Assembly (NCBI GenBank): GCA_046566145.1
Contig: JBKHXF010000026.1
Span: forward strand, 1 to 64,000
Length of the DNA stretch: 64,000 nt
Direction of reading: 5' to 3'
Source: JBKHXF01 sp046566145
Lineage (GTDB): Bacteria > Actinomycetota > Nitriliruptoria > Nitriliruptorales > Nitriliruptoraceae
Positions 32,887 to 41,796 of this stretch are shown piece by piece. The translations under genes and the position numbers were made by a program. The first letter of the stretch is position 1; each line of letters starts with the position of its first letter. Below the pieces are notes generated by a model. The model was not told the origin of the DNA. It did no database searches and worked only from the letters and a program-made list of their open reading frames with translations.

Positions 32887-34218
32887 ATGACCGACGACCC
32901 CGCTCCGTCCTCCCCCGCCGTCCCCGCGCCGGCGGCGCCAGCCGACCCGGCCGCGTCCGGCCCCGGCGCGTCCGGCGCGACGCCCGACGCGCCGGCGGTC
33001 GGCTCGACGCCGACGGCGGGGCAGCGCCGGCGGCGCGGTGACCGCCCGACGCCCGGCAGCCGGGTCGACCCGCGCATGGCCGCCACGATCGTGGTGGGCG
33101 TCGCCGGCGGCCTGCTCGCGGCGTCCCTCGTCGGGGCCACGGTGAGCCGGCTGCAGGGGCTCCTCGTCACGCTGGTCGTCAGCCTCTTCGTCTCCTTCGG
33201 CATGGAGCCGGCGGTCCAGTACCTGTCGCGCAGGGGCGTGCCGCGGGGCGTCGGGACCGCGGGCGTGTTCGTGCTCACGGCGCTGCTCTTCTTCGGCTTC
33301 CTGGCCGCGATGTTCCCGCTCGTGTCGAGCCAGGTCCGCAACCTCGTCGCCGCGGGACCGGGCGTCCTCGACGACCTCGCGGCCCGCGCGCAGAACCTGC
33401 CGGGCGAGCTCGGCACGGCCGTCTCCGAGTGGCTCGCGGCGCAGGCCCAGGAGGTCCCGCGGCGCATCCCGTCGCTCGCCGGCTCGGTGGTCGGCGGGGC
33501 GCTGGGGTTCGGCTCGACCCTCGCCGGCGGCGTCCTGCAGGTCCTGACCGGGACGCTCGTGACCTTCTACCTCGTCGCGGACGGGCCCCGGCTCCGCCGG
33601 ACGCTGTCGTCCCGCCTCGAGCCGGAGTCGCAGCGGGAGTTCCTGCAGGTCTGGGAGCTCGCCATCGCCAAGACCGGTGGCTACGTCTACTCCCGGGCCC
33701 TCACCGCGGTGGTGTCGGCGGCGTTCCACGTCGTCGCGTTCACCATCATCGACGTGCCGTACCCGATCGCGCTGGGCGTGTGGGTGGGCATCATCTCGTC
33801 GCTGATCCCGGTGGTCGGGACGTACCTGGCCGGCGCCCTGCCGCTCGTGGTCGCACTCGCCGACCGGCCGGTCGCGGCGCTGTGGGTCCTCGTCGCCATC
33901 GTGGTCTACCAGCAGGTCGAGAACTACCTGGTGGCCCCGAAGATCACCGAGCACGCGCTGGAGCTGCACCCGGCCCTGGCGTTCGTCTCGGTGCTGGTCG
34001 GCGGCGCCCTGCTCGGGGCCGCCGGCGCGCTGCTGGCGCTGCCCGCGGTCGCCATCGTGGCGGCGCTGATGAGCGCGTACGGCGAGCGGCACGAGGTGCT
34101 CGAGCACGGGCTCACGGCCGAGCCGGCACGCCGGCGGCCCGACAGCCCGTCGCCCCGCCGGCGAGCGACCGACCACACGCCGGTGCCCCCGGGCGCGCCG
34201 GTGCCGGACGACCTCTGA
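32887..34218 (+). CDS. AI-2E/PerM-family membrane transporter
   Basis: The 443-residue protein has an Ala/Pro-rich cytoplasmic N-terminus (residues 1-60), about eight hydrophobic helices and an Arg/Pro-rich tail. Family marks are the TM-rich stretch GIISSLIPVVGTYLAGALP, YQQVENYLVAPKITE and a conserved helix near FFGFLAAMFPLVSSQV. Members export autoinducer-2 or act as ion/proton antiporters; the substrate is unknown. A TAGAGT element (32874-32879) ends 7 nt before the ATG and there is no Shine-Dalgarno site. The mRNA may therefore be leaderless. Confidence 0.9.
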   Translation: MTDDPAPSSPAVPAPAAPADPAASGPGASGATPDAPAVGSTPTAGQRRRRGDRPTPGSRVDPRMAATIVVGVAGGLLAASLVGATVSRLQGLLVTLVVSLFVSFGMEPAVQYLSRRGVPRGVGTAGVFVLTALLFFGFLAAMFPLVSSQVRNLVAAGPGVLDDLAARAQNLPGELGTAVSEWLAAQAQEVPRRIPSLAGSVVGGALGFGSTLAGGVLQVLTGTLVTFYLVADGPRLRRTLSSRLEPESQREFLQVWELAIAKTGGYVYSRALTAVVSAAFHVVAFTIIDVPYPIALGVWVGIISSLIPVVGTYLAGALPLVVALADRPVAALWVLVAIVVYQQVENYLVAPKITEHALELHPALAFVSVLVGGALLGAAGALLALPAVAIVAALMSAYGERHEVLEHGLTAEPARRRPDSPSPRRRATDHTPVPPGAPVPDDL

Positions 34219-34352
34219 CCGTCGGCGGCACCGCCGGCGCGGCAGCGGCCGCAGGCGCGGCGACCCGGCCCCTACCATCCGGCCCTGCCCGCCGAGGCCG
34301 GTTCGGCGGACCGGAGACGTTCCGTCGACCCACGTGGCAAGGGGCCCGCTCG

Positions 34353-34778
34353 ATGCGCACCGGCGAGGTCGTCGCGGTGGCCGTCGGGGGTGCGCTCGGC
34401 ACGGGCCTGCGGGTCGCGCTCGACGCATCGCTGCCCGCCGGCGCCGGCGGCGTGCCCACCGGCACAGTGGTCGCGAACCTGGGGGGTGCGGCGCTGCTCG
34501 GGCTCCTGGTCGGCGCGGTGGTCGGGGCCGACGCGCCGGCGGCGCGCTGGGTGCCGTGGCTCGGCACCGGCCTGCTCGGCGGCCTGACGACCTACTCCGG
34601 GCTCGTGCTCGCCTCGCTGGCCGCCGCGCCGGCGGTCGGCGCGGCCCACGCGCTCGGCACCGTGGGCGCCGGGCTCCTGCTCGCGGCCGGCGGCGTCCGC
34701 GTGGGCGCCGCCGCGGCCGGACGTCGCGGTGCCGCCGCCCGCGAGGGCGCCACCGGCCGGGACGAGGTGGCGCGGTGA
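34353..34778 (+). CDS. crcB: CrcB/Fluc fluoride channel subunit 1
   Basis: The 141-residue product has four hydrophobic helices, GGALGTGLRVALD at the N-terminus, and GTGLLGGLTTYSGL, which is the central CrcB motif with Tyr in place of the usual Phe (TTFST). It forms a dual-topology dimer channel exporting fluoride. It is followed by a second crcB, overlapping by GTGA; such pairs form heterodimers. A TACCAT -10-like element lies 75 nt upstream. No fluoride riboswitch was recognised in that leader. Confidence 0.87.
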   Translation: MRTGEVVAVAVGGALGTGLRVALDASLPAGAGGVPTGTVVANLGGAALLGLLVGAVVGADAPAARWVPWLGTGLLGGLTTYSGLVLASLAAAPAVGAAHALGTVGAGLLLAAGGVRVGAAAAGRRGAAAREGATGRDEVAR

Positions 34779-35188
34779 CCGCGGGCACGGTCACGGCCAC
34801 GCTCCTCGCCGGCGGCGCCGGCGCGGTGCTGCGGGCGTGGGCGCAGGAGGCCGCCGGCCGGCGCGGCGACGCCCGCCGCGGGACGCTGGCGGTGAACCTC
34901 GTCGGCACGGCGCTGCTCGGCGTGCTCGTCGGGGCGCAGCCGCCGGCGGCGGTCCTGGCGATCGTGGGCGCCGGGTTCTGCGGGGGACTGACGACGTTCT
35001 CGACCTGGATGGTCCAGGCCGTGGTGCCCTCGCCGGACGGCGCGCCACCGCGCCCGGGCCCCCGGACGGTCGGCGCGCTGGGCGTGCTCGCAGCCGGCCT
35101 CGCGGTCGGTGCGGTCGCGCTGCTCCTCGGCCGCACGCTCGCCGCGGGCGCGGTCCTCGCCGACCTGCGGTTGGGGGTGCTCCCGTGA
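34775..35188 (+). CDS. crcB: CrcB/Fluc fluoride channel subunit 2
   Basis: The 137-residue partner keeps the classical motif GAGFCGGLTTFSTW and an N-terminal GGAGAVLRAWAQE. It has four hydrophobic helices with opposite charge bias to subunit 1, as expected of a two-gene Fluc pair. It is coupled by GTGA both to subunit 1 and to the following membrane protein. Confidence 0.9.
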   Translation: MTAGTVTATLLAGGAGAVLRAWAQEAAGRRGDARRGTLAVNLVGTALLGVLVGAQPPAAVLAIVGAGFCGGLTTFSTWMVQAVVPSPDGAPPRPGPRTVGALGVLAAGLAVGAVALLLGRTLAAGAVLADLRLGVLP

Positions 35189-36138
35189 GCCGGCTGCTGC
35201 GCGACCTCGTCGCGGCGCTCCCCCGCGGGCTGCGTGCGCTCGCCGCCGGCGTGGTCGCGCTGGTCGTGGCCGCGGCGACCGCCGCGCTCGTCGACGCGCC
35301 GGCGGCGCTCGCGACGCTCGGCGCCGTCCTCCTCGCGGTCGGCTGGGTGGTCGACGCCCGCCGGCGGCGCGCCACCGGCGACCGCGCCGGCGACGTGCTG
35401 GCCGCCGGCGGGGTGGTGACCGGGGCCCTGCTGCTGGTCGTGGCCGTCCCGGCGCTGCTCGACCTCGGCCGCGAGGACCTCGGCCCGGTGCTGGCCACCG
35501 GCGGCGCCGTGCTGCTCGGGCTCGGGCTCCTGCGCGACGAGCGGCGACTCGTGTCGCTCGGGTTGCTGCAGTGGGTCGCGTGGACCGGACGGCCACTGCC
35601 GGGCGGCCCCCGGTTCCGCCACTGCCTCGTCGCCCCCGAGGTGGCGCTGCCGACCCCACGGCTGACCGGCCCGCTGGTCGTCGGCGCCGTGGCCCTCGTC
35701 GTCGGCGCGCTCCTCGGCCGCGCCGGCGGCCGGCTCGCCACCCGCCGCGACGCCGCCCGTGGCGCCGAGCTGACCGGGCTCGTGGTGGTCCTCGTGGTCC
35801 TCCTCGCCCGGGCCGTGGAGCTGCCGGGGCTGGCCGAGCTGTGCGGGCCGGGCGGGGGCGCCGCGGTGGACGCCGGCTGGGTCGTCGCGCTGCTGGCGGT
35901 CGCCACCGCCGGCGCGGTCGCAGGCCTCGCGGCGCGGGACCTGGTGGTCGTGTCGGTGTGCGGCACGGCGCTCGCCGTCACGGGCCTGGTGGCCACCGGG
36001 CTGTCCGGTCAGGCACGCTGGGCGGTCGCGGCCCTGGTGCCGCTCGGTGGCACGCTCGCCGCCGGCGCCCGCGCGGGCCTCGGCTGGCCACGCCCGCGGC
36101 CACCCGCCGACCCCGACGACCCGGACCCCTCCCCGTGA
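35185..36138 (+). CDS. Multi-pass membrane protein of unknown function
   Basis: The 317-residue protein has about nine hydrophobic helices with short loops. Its only hydrophilic parts are the N-terminus, an Arg-rich loop (DARRRRATGDRAGD), a loop near GGPRFRHCLVAPEVALP, and a Pro/Asp tail. I recognise no family. It sits between crcB2 and prmA, with GTGA overlaps on both sides, so it is made from the same transcript. Confidence 0.7.
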   Translation: MSRLLRDLVAALPRGLRALAAGVVALVVAAATAALVDAPAALATLGAVLLAVGWVVDARRRRATGDRAGDVLAAGGVVTGALLLVVAVPALLDLGREDLGPVLATGGAVLLGLGLLRDERRLVSLGLLQWVAWTGRPLPGGPRFRHCLVAPEVALPTPRLTGPLVVGAVALVVGALLGRAGGRLATRRDAARGAELTGLVVVLVVLLARAVELPGLAELCGPGGGAAVDAGWVVALLAVATAGAVAGLAARDLVVVSVCGTALAVTGLVATGLSGQARWAVAALVPLGGTLAAGARAGLGWPRPRPPADPDDPDPSP

Positions 36139-36971
36139 CCCACCTGCGCTACACGCTGCCGCTTACGACCGGCGACGACGTCGACGTCGTGTCGGCGCGC
36201 CTGTTCACGCTCGGGGCGCTCGGCGTGTGGGAGACCCCCGACGGGCTCGTCGCCTGGTTCGAGCACCGGGAGGAGGACGTGCCCCCCGGCGGGACCTGGG
36301 AGGTCGAGCCGGACGTCGACTGGCAGGCGGCGTGGAAGGCGACGATCGAGCCCGTCGAGGCCGGGCCGTTCACGGTCGTGCCGACCTGGCTCGCCGACGA
36401 CCACGCCCCGCGCGACGACGAGCACACCATCGTGCTCGACCCCGGCCGGGCCTTCGGGTCGGGCCACCACGCGACCACCACCCAGTGCCTCGAGCTGCTC
36501 GCCGCGCTCGACCTCGCCGGCGCCCGGGTGCTCGACGTCGGGTGCGGGACGGGCGTGCTGGCCATCGGCGCCGCCCTCGCCGGCGCCGCGACCGTCGTCG
36601 CCGTGGACGTCGATCCGGACGCCGTCGAGGTCACCCTCGAGAACGCGGCGCGCAACGGCGTCGAGCTCACCGCCGGCGTCGGCTCGGTGCCGCCCCCCGC
36701 CGCCGCCGTGGCCGCGCTCGGCGGCCAGCCGCGGGCCGAGGTCGTGCTCGCGAACATCATCACCGACACGCTGCTGGAGCTCGCCCGGCCGCTCGCCGAC
36801 GCGGTGGCCGGCGGCGGTCACCTGGTGGCCAGCGGCATCGCCGCCGAGCGCGCCGACGAGGTCGTCGCTGCGCTCACCGCCGCCCACCTGCAGGTCCGCG
36901 AGCTGCGCGAGCGGGACGGCTGGGCCGCCCTCCTCGCCACCCGCCCCACCACCCAGGAGGAACCCGCGTGA
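36135..36971 (+). CDS. prmA: Ribosomal protein L11 methyltransferase-like
   Basis: The 278-residue protein has the PrmA layout: a substrate-binding N-terminal domain (residues 1-95), then DPGRAFGSGHHATTTQCLELL, SAM motif I VLDVGCGTGVLAIGAA, and ANIITDTLLELA at the catalytic position. It should trimethylate L11. It is in mid-operon and shares no obvious role with fluoride export. Confidence 0.93.
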   Translation: MTHLRYTLPLTTGDDVDVVSARLFTLGALGVWETPDGLVAWFEHREEDVPPGGTWEVEPDVDWQAAWKATIEPVEAGPFTVVPTWLADDHAPRDDEHTIVLDPGRAFGSGHHATTTQCLELLAALDLAGARVLDVGCGTGVLAIGAALAGAATVVAVDVDPDAVEVTLENAARNGVELTAGVGSVPPPAAAVAALGGQPRAEVVLANIITDTLLELARPLADAVAGGGHLVASGIAAERADEVVAALTAAHLQVRELRERDGWAALLATRPTTQEEPA

Positions 36972-37720
36972 CCCGCGCCGCCCCACGCCGCATCGCCGTG
37001 GCGGTCCTGCTCGCCGCGGCCGCCGTCACCGGCTGCGCGGACCCGTCCACCGAGCCCGCCGTCGAGGAGACCACGGCCGCGGCGGACGAGCTGCGCCCGC
37101 CCGACCCGCGGCTCGAGACCCTCACCGAGGAGCTGCAGGACCTGCGCGCGACCGTGACGACGGCGCGCGACCTGCTCGCCGCCGCCGGCGCCGAGGGCGA
37201 CCCCGCCCCGGCGCGCGAGGCCGTCGCGGCGCTGACCGCGGACGAGGACCTGCGCGCCGGGGCCGAGGCGCCCGTCGCGCCGCTGTTCCCCGGCCCGGAG
37301 ATCTCCCGGGCCGAGACCATCGACTACGGCGACGTCCTGACCTCCACGCTCACCGCAGCCCGCGACGCGGGCCAGGTCGACACCGTCGCGCAGCTGCTCG
37401 GCGACCGGGTCGCCGGCGACCTCGGGGCGTGGCAGCGCGACCCGGCCGGCCGCCTCGCCGCCGTCGACGCCGCCGCACGCACGCGCGGGGTCGAGCAGGC
37501 CGAGGCCGCCGTGCTGGAGCTGCCCGGCGAGGGCACCCGCGCCCTCGCGTACGCCCTGCTCGCCGCCCGGGCCACCTCCCCCGACGACGTGACGGCCTTC
37601 GCCGAGCGCGCCGTCGTCCACCTCGACCTGATCCTGCGCGACCTCCCCGACGCGGAGGACGTCACCGGGGCGGACGCACCCGACGACGCCGTGGAGCCGA
37701 CGACGGAGGAGTCCGAGTGA
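36968..37720 (+). CDS. Putative lipoprotein of unknown function
   Basis: The 250-residue product has a signal peptide with lipobox VTGC (Cys about residue 23), an acidic linker, and an Ala/Leu-rich helical body with LTEELQDLRATVTTARDLLA. Helical repeats rather than an enzyme fold are suggested. The tail is acidic (EPTTEESE). It is coupled by GTGA to prmA and to the RNA methyltransferase. No family recognised. Confidence 0.72.
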   Translation: MTRAAPRRIAVAVLLAAAAVTGCADPSTEPAVEETTAAADELRPPDPRLETLTEELQDLRATVTTARDLLAAAGAEGDPAPAREAVAALTADEDLRAGAEAPVAPLFPGPEISRAETIDYGDVLTSTLTAARDAGQVDTVAQLLGDRVAGDLGAWQRDPAGRLAAVDAAARTRGVEQAEAAVLELPGEGTRALAYALLAARATSPDDVTAFAERAVVHLDLILRDLPDAEDVTGADAPDDAVEPTTEESE

Positions 37721-38982
37721 GCCGCCGCGACCGCGACGTCCCACCCCTGCCCACGACGCCGCTCGAGGCGTCCGTCGACGGGTTCACCCACGGCGGCGAG
37801 GGCGTCGCCCGGGTCGAGGGCAAGGCCGTGTTCGTGGCCGGCGCGCTGCCGGGCGAGCGGGTGCGCCTGCGGGTGGTCGAGGACCGCCCGCGGTGGGCCC
37901 GCGCCGAGCTCGTCGAGGTGCTCGACGGCTCCCCCGACCGGGTCGAGCCGCCGTGCCCGTACCTGCCCGACTGCGGCGGCTGCGACCTGCAGCACGCCAG
38001 CCCGGCGGCGCAGCGGGCCCTGAAGACCCGCGTCGTGCGCGAGCAGCTCGAGCGGATCGGCCGGCTCGTCGACCCGCCCGTGGCCGACTGCCTCGCCGTC
38101 GGCCCCGACACCGGGTACCGCACCCACGCCCAGCTCCACGCGGGGCCGGACGGGCGGCTCGGCTTCCACCGCGCCGGCTCCCACGAGGTCGTCGCGGTCG
38201 ACCGCTGCCTGGTGCTGGCCCCCGAGGCGCAGGCGGTGCGCGACGAGGTCGGGGACGGCACCGGCGCGCAGCGCGTCGCGGTGCGCGGGCACGCCGCCGG
38301 CGCGGCCGCGGTGCTCACCCCCGGCCCGGGCGGCATGGACCTGCCCGACGGCGAGGCCGACCTGCTGCTCGAGCAGCCCGACGGGTCGGCGATCGCCATC
38401 CGCGGCGAGGGCGTGTGCACCGAGGAGGTCGCCGGGCTGGCGCTGTCCTTCCCCGCGACGTCCTTCTTCCAGGTCAACACCGCCGGCGCCGAGGCGCTGG
38501 TCGCGCACGTGCTCGCCGCCGCCGGCGACCTCGCCGGCGCGGTCGCGTGGGACCTCTACGCCGGGGTCGGGCTGCTGAGCCTGCCGCTGGCCCGCGCCGG
38601 CGCGAGCGTCACCGCGGTCGAGGGCGACGAGGCGGCAGCCGAGTGGTGCGAGCGCAACGCCGCGACGCACGACCTCGACGTGCTGGTCGAGGCCGACGAC
38701 GTCCGCGACTTCGTCGCCCGCTCGGGCGACGCGACAGGCCCGCACGGGGAGCCGGACGTCGTCGTCCTCGACCCGCCCCGCACCGGCGCCGGGATCGAGG
38801 TGGTCGCCGCGATCGCGGCGCTGCTGCCCGCGACCATCGTGTACGTCGCGTGCGACCCGGCCGCCCTCGCACGTGACGCGCGGGCCCTCGCGGACGCCGG
38901 GTACCGGCTCGTCGGGGCCCAGCCGCTGGACCTGTTCCCGCACACCCACCACGTCGAGGTCGTCGCCCGCTTCGTGCGCTGA
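37717..38982 (+). CDS. TrmA/RlmD-type 23S rRNA or tRNA (uracil-5-)-methyltransferase
   Basis: The 421-residue protein starts with a TRAM domain (residues about 12-70), then an iron-sulfur cluster motif with Cys80, Cys86, Cys89 and probably Cys164. The SAM domain has DLYAGVGLLSLPLA. Catalytic Cys379 is in VYVACDPAALARD and the base Glu is in FPHTHHVEVV. This matches RumA/RlmD-like enzymes that make m5U. Which RNA site is modified cannot be decided. It is the last gene of the crcB-prmA run. Confidence 0.9.
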   Translation: MSRRDRDVPPLPTTPLEASVDGFTHGGEGVARVEGKAVFVAGALPGERVRLRVVEDRPRWARAELVEVLDGSPDRVEPPCPYLPDCGGCDLQHASPAAQRALKTRVVREQLERIGRLVDPPVADCLAVGPDTGYRTHAQLHAGPDGRLGFHRAGSHEVVAVDRCLVLAPEAQAVRDEVGDGTGAQRVAVRGHAAGAAAVLTPGPGGMDLPDGEADLLLEQPDGSAIAIRGEGVCTEEVAGLALSFPATSFFQVNTAGAEALVAHVLAAAGDLAGAVAWDLYAGVGLLSLPLARAGASVTAVEGDEAAAEWCERNAATHDLDVLVEADDVRDFVARSGDATGPHGEPDVVVLDPPRTGAGIEVVAAIAALLPATIVYVACDPAALARDARALADAGYRLVGAQPLDLFPHTHHVEVVARFVR

Positions 38983-39101
38983 CGCGGTGACCACCGGCGA
39001 CCGGCCACCTCCGTTCGTGCGCTCGCCGCACGGCCTCCACCCTGCGGACGGCGGCGGTCCGACCACCGTCGCGCCCCAAGCGCGCGGTATCTGGCGCTTA
39101 A

Positions 39102-39142
39102 CGGAACGTTCGGCGGCTATCCGTTCCACATCGAACGTTCCG
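39102..39142 (+). promoter_or_regulatory. Paired palindromic operator upstream of aapJ
   Basis: CGGAACGTTCG (39102-39112) and its inverted copy CGAACGTTCCG (39132-39142) have centres 30 bp apart, about three helical turns. Each contains the palindrome GAACGTTC; a half-site CCGTTCC lies between them (39121-39127). They are 145-185 nt before the aapJ start and upstream of a possible -10 TAGAGT (39180-39185). A dimeric regulator binding cooperatively is likely; its identity is unknown. Confidence 0.6.
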
Positions 39143-39286
39143 CGCGCACGCCGCCCTCCACGGCAGGGACTCGTCCTCCTAGAGTGGTAGTAGGTCCACG
39201 CAGGGTCCTGCCCACACGTGTGGACCTCTCACCCCGGTGCCGCTCCCGGCCCCGGCTCGCAACCACCACAGACAGGAGAGACGCGC

Positions 39287-40390
39287 GTGCGTATCTCGAA
39301 CAAGTGGAGGCTCCCCGCCGCCGTGCTGGCCTTCGGGCTCGTGGCGACGGCGTGCAGCTCCGATGGCACGTCCACCGACGACGAGACCACCCCGGCCACC
39401 GACGGCACGGAGACCGAGACCGACAGCGGCCAGGCCGCCGGCGGCTCGACCCTCGCCCAGGTGACCGACCGTGGCAACCTCGTCTGCGGCGTCTCCGGCC
39501 AGCTGGCCGGCTTCTCCCTGAACGACGGCTCCGGGAACTACTCCGGCATCGACGTCGACTACTGCCGTGCGGTCGCCGCCGCGGTCCTCTCGGACCCCGA
39601 CGCCGTCGAGTACGTCGAGCTCACCGCCGAGACGCGCTTCACCGCGCTGCAGTCCGGCGACGTCGACGTCCTGATCCGCAACGGCACCTGGACCGCGTCG
39701 CGTGACGGCGAGCTGGGTCTCGACTGGACCACCACGACCTACTACGACGGTCAGGGCATGCTCGTCAACGCCGACGATGCCGCCGGCGAGGTCGCGGACA
39801 TGGACGGCTACACCATCTGCGTCCAGACCGGCACCACGACCGAGCTGAACCTCGACACGTACTTCGCGAACCTGGGCATCAGCTACACCCCGGTGAACGT
39901 GGCCGACGAGGCCGCCGTCACGGAGAACTTCTCCAACGGCTCCTGCGACGCCTACACCACCGACCGTTCGGGCCTCGCGTCCTTCGCCTCCACCTACACC
40001 GGTGGCGAGGTGAAGATCCTCCCCGACGTCATGTCCAAGGAGCCGCTCGGCCCGGCCGTCCGCCAGGACGACCAGCAGTGGTTCGACATCGTCAACTGGG
40101 TGGTCTTCGCGACCTTCCAGGCCGAGGAGTACGGCATCACCCAGAGCAACGTCGGCTCGTTCGACGCGGGTGACAACGCCGACATCGCACGGTTCCTGGG
40201 CCAGGAGGACGGCCAGACGACCGGTACCGGTCTCGGCTTCCCCGACGAGAACTGGGCCGTCCGCGTCATCGAGGCCGTCGGCAACTACCAGGAGATCTTC
40301 GACCGGAACATCGTTCCGATCGGCCTGGACGAGGGCGTGAACCAGCTGTGGACCGAGGGCGGTCTGCACTACGCCCCGCCGTACCGCTGA
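39287..40390 (+). CDS. aapJ: Amino-acid ABC transporter substrate-binding lipoprotein (AapJ-like)
   Basis: The 367-residue protein has a lipoprotein signal ending VATACSS, then a Thr/Asp-rich linker. The mature part has the AapJ pattern GVSGQLAGFSLNDGSGNYSG, then IDVDYCRAVAAAVL, and further DVLIRNGTWTASRDGELGLDW and GEVKILPDVMSKEPLGPAVR. It captures L-amino acids outside the cell for the adjacent permeases. AGGAG eight bases upstream supports the GTG start. It is separated from aapQ by a 212-nt gap with a strong hairpin. Confidence 0.93.
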   Translation: MRISNKWRLPAAVLAFGLVATACSSDGTSTDDETTPATDGTETETDSGQAAGGSTLAQVTDRGNLVCGVSGQLAGFSLNDGSGNYSGIDVDYCRAVAAAVLSDPDAVEYVELTAETRFTALQSGDVDVLIRNGTWTASRDGELGLDWTTTTYYDGQGMLVNADDAAGEVADMDGYTICVQTGTTTELNLDTYFANLGISYTPVNVADEAAVTENFSNGSCDAYTTDRSGLASFASTYTGGEVKILPDVMSKEPLGPAVRQDDQQWFDIVNWVVFATFQAEEYGITQSNVGSFDAGDNADIARFLGQEDGQTTGTGLGFPDENWAVRVIEAVGNYQEIFDRNIVPIGLDEGVNQLWTEGGLHYAPPYR

Positions 40391-40397
40391 TCCACGC

Positions 40398-40436
40398 GTG
40401 AGGGGCGGCGCCGTACCACACGGCGCCGCCCCTCAC
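40398..40436 (+). terminator. Strong hairpin between aapJ and aapQ
   Basis: GTGAGGGGCGGCGCCGT pairs perfectly with its complement over 17 bp around the loop ACCAC, 8 nt after the aapJ stop. It could act as a partial terminator or protect the aapJ mRNA end, giving more binding protein than permease, as in other ABC operons. The 40437-40602 stretch shows nothing else. Confidence 0.75.
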
Positions 40437-40602
40437 CTGCAGCACCCTCCGGGGCGGGCGGTCTGCGTCCGCCCCGGACCGCTGTCCGAACCCGTTCGCG
40501 CCACGGCCCCGAACGGGCCGCCGAATCGGGCAGACTCCCCCCCACCAGCGCGCGCCGAGCCCGCCTGCCGCCGCGCGCCCCGGACCGACACGAGGAGCCA
40601 CC

Positions 40603-41796
40603 GTGTCCGCGACCGCCCCCATCCCCGACCTGCGCACCGTGGGCAAGCCACCGTTGTGGCGTGACGTCCGGGTGCTGCGGTGGGTCCTGCAGCTGGCCGT
40701 CGTCGCCGCCGTCGCCGCCGTCATCATGTACCTCGGGGGGAACCTCTCCACGAACCTCGCGGCCCGCAACCTGCCCACGGGCTTCGGGTGGCTCGACGGC
40801 CGCTTCGGGTCCGCCATCCCCGGCGTGGAGGACGCGGCGAACCTGACCTACCGGCAGGCCTTCATCGTCGGCTACACCAACACGGTCCGCGTCATCCTGT
40901 TCGGGATACCCGGCTGCACCATCATCGGGATCCTGATCGGCATCGCGCGGCTCTCCGACAACCTGGCCGTGCGCGCCTTCGGCACCGCCTACGTCGAGAC
41001 GTTCCGCAACGTCCCCGCGCTGGTGTGGATCTTCATCGCCCACTTCGCCATCGCGCTCTCCGCGCTCCCCCGCATCGAGGACGCCCCGGCCGGCGGCGGG
41101 TTCATCGTCTCCAACCGCGGCATCGGCATCCCGTGGCTCAACCCGGTCGCCGACCGCTGGCTCTTCGTCGCCGGGATCCTCGTCTCGTTCCTGGTCGTCT
41201 GGATGGTCCTCGTCTGGCGGCGCAAGGTGAACGAGAAGACCGGCAAGCCCGCCAACGGGCTGCTCTGGGGAACGCTCGCGTTCCTCGGCGCCGCCGCGGT
41301 GGCCAACTTCGTCGCCGGCAACGCGCTCGCCCTCGAGGGGGCCAACCTCGACGACGCGGGCCGCAACATCGTCGGCGGCATGACGGTCCAGATCCCCTAC
41401 TTCTCGCTCACGGTCGCGCTGACGCTCTACACCGCCTCGCACGTCGCCGAGGTGGTCCGCGGCGCGATCCTCGCCATCCACAAGGGGCAGACCGAGGCGG
41501 CCAACGCGATCGCGCTCAGCACGTTCCAGCGCTACCGGTTCATCATCCTGCCGCAGGCGTTCCGGATCATGATCCCGCCGCTCGCGAACCAGTACCTGAA
41601 CATCACGAAGAACTCGTCGCTGGCGGTGGCCGTCAGCTACATCGAGATCACGGCGATCTTCGGGCGCGGCGCCAACAACGCGGCGCCGGCGACCTTCGTC
41701 ATCATCGTCCTGATGCTCATGTACCTGTCGTTCAGCCTCAGCATCTCGCTGGTCGCCAACTTCTTCAACCGTCGCCTCGCGCTGGAGAGCCGCTGA
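40603..41796 (+). CDS. aapQ: Amino-acid ABC transporter permease (AapQ-like)
   Basis: The 397-residue permease has about eight hydrophobic helices and is larger than typical HisM-type subunits, as AapQ proteins are. Marks are NLAARNLPTGFGWLDGRFGS and the EAA loop EAANAIALSTFQRYRFIILP, followed by PPLANQYLNITKNSSLA. GAGGAG five bases before GTG supports the start. Its TGA overlaps the aapM ATG. Confidence 0.93.
   Translation: MSATAPIPDLRTVGKPPLWRDVRVLRWVLQLAVVAAVAAVIMYLGGNLSTNLAARNLPTGFGWLDGRFGSAIPGVEDAANLTYRQAFIVGYTNTVRVILFGIPGCTIIGILIGIARLSDNLAVRAFGTAYVETFRNVPALVWIFIAHFAIALSALPRIEDAPAGGGFIVSNRGIGIPWLNPVADRWLFVAGILVSFLVVWMVLVWRRKVNEKTGKPANGLLWGTLAFLGAAAVANFVAGNALALEGANLDDAGRNIVGGMTVQIPYFSLTVALTLYTASHVAEVVRGAILAIHKGQTEAANAIALSTFQRYRFIILPQAFRIMIPPLANQYLNITKNSSLAVAVSYIEITAIFGRGANNAAPATFVIIVLMLMYLSFSLSISLVANFFNRRLALESR

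Noticed and set aside
34279..34352. Fluoride riboswitch before crcB
   Set aside because: No GGnGAUGG-type core or pseudoknot-forming segments were found.
39132..39147. LexA box before aapJ
   Set aside because: TCGAAC is followed directly by GTTCCG rather than after four bases, and a partner inverted copy shows a different operator type.
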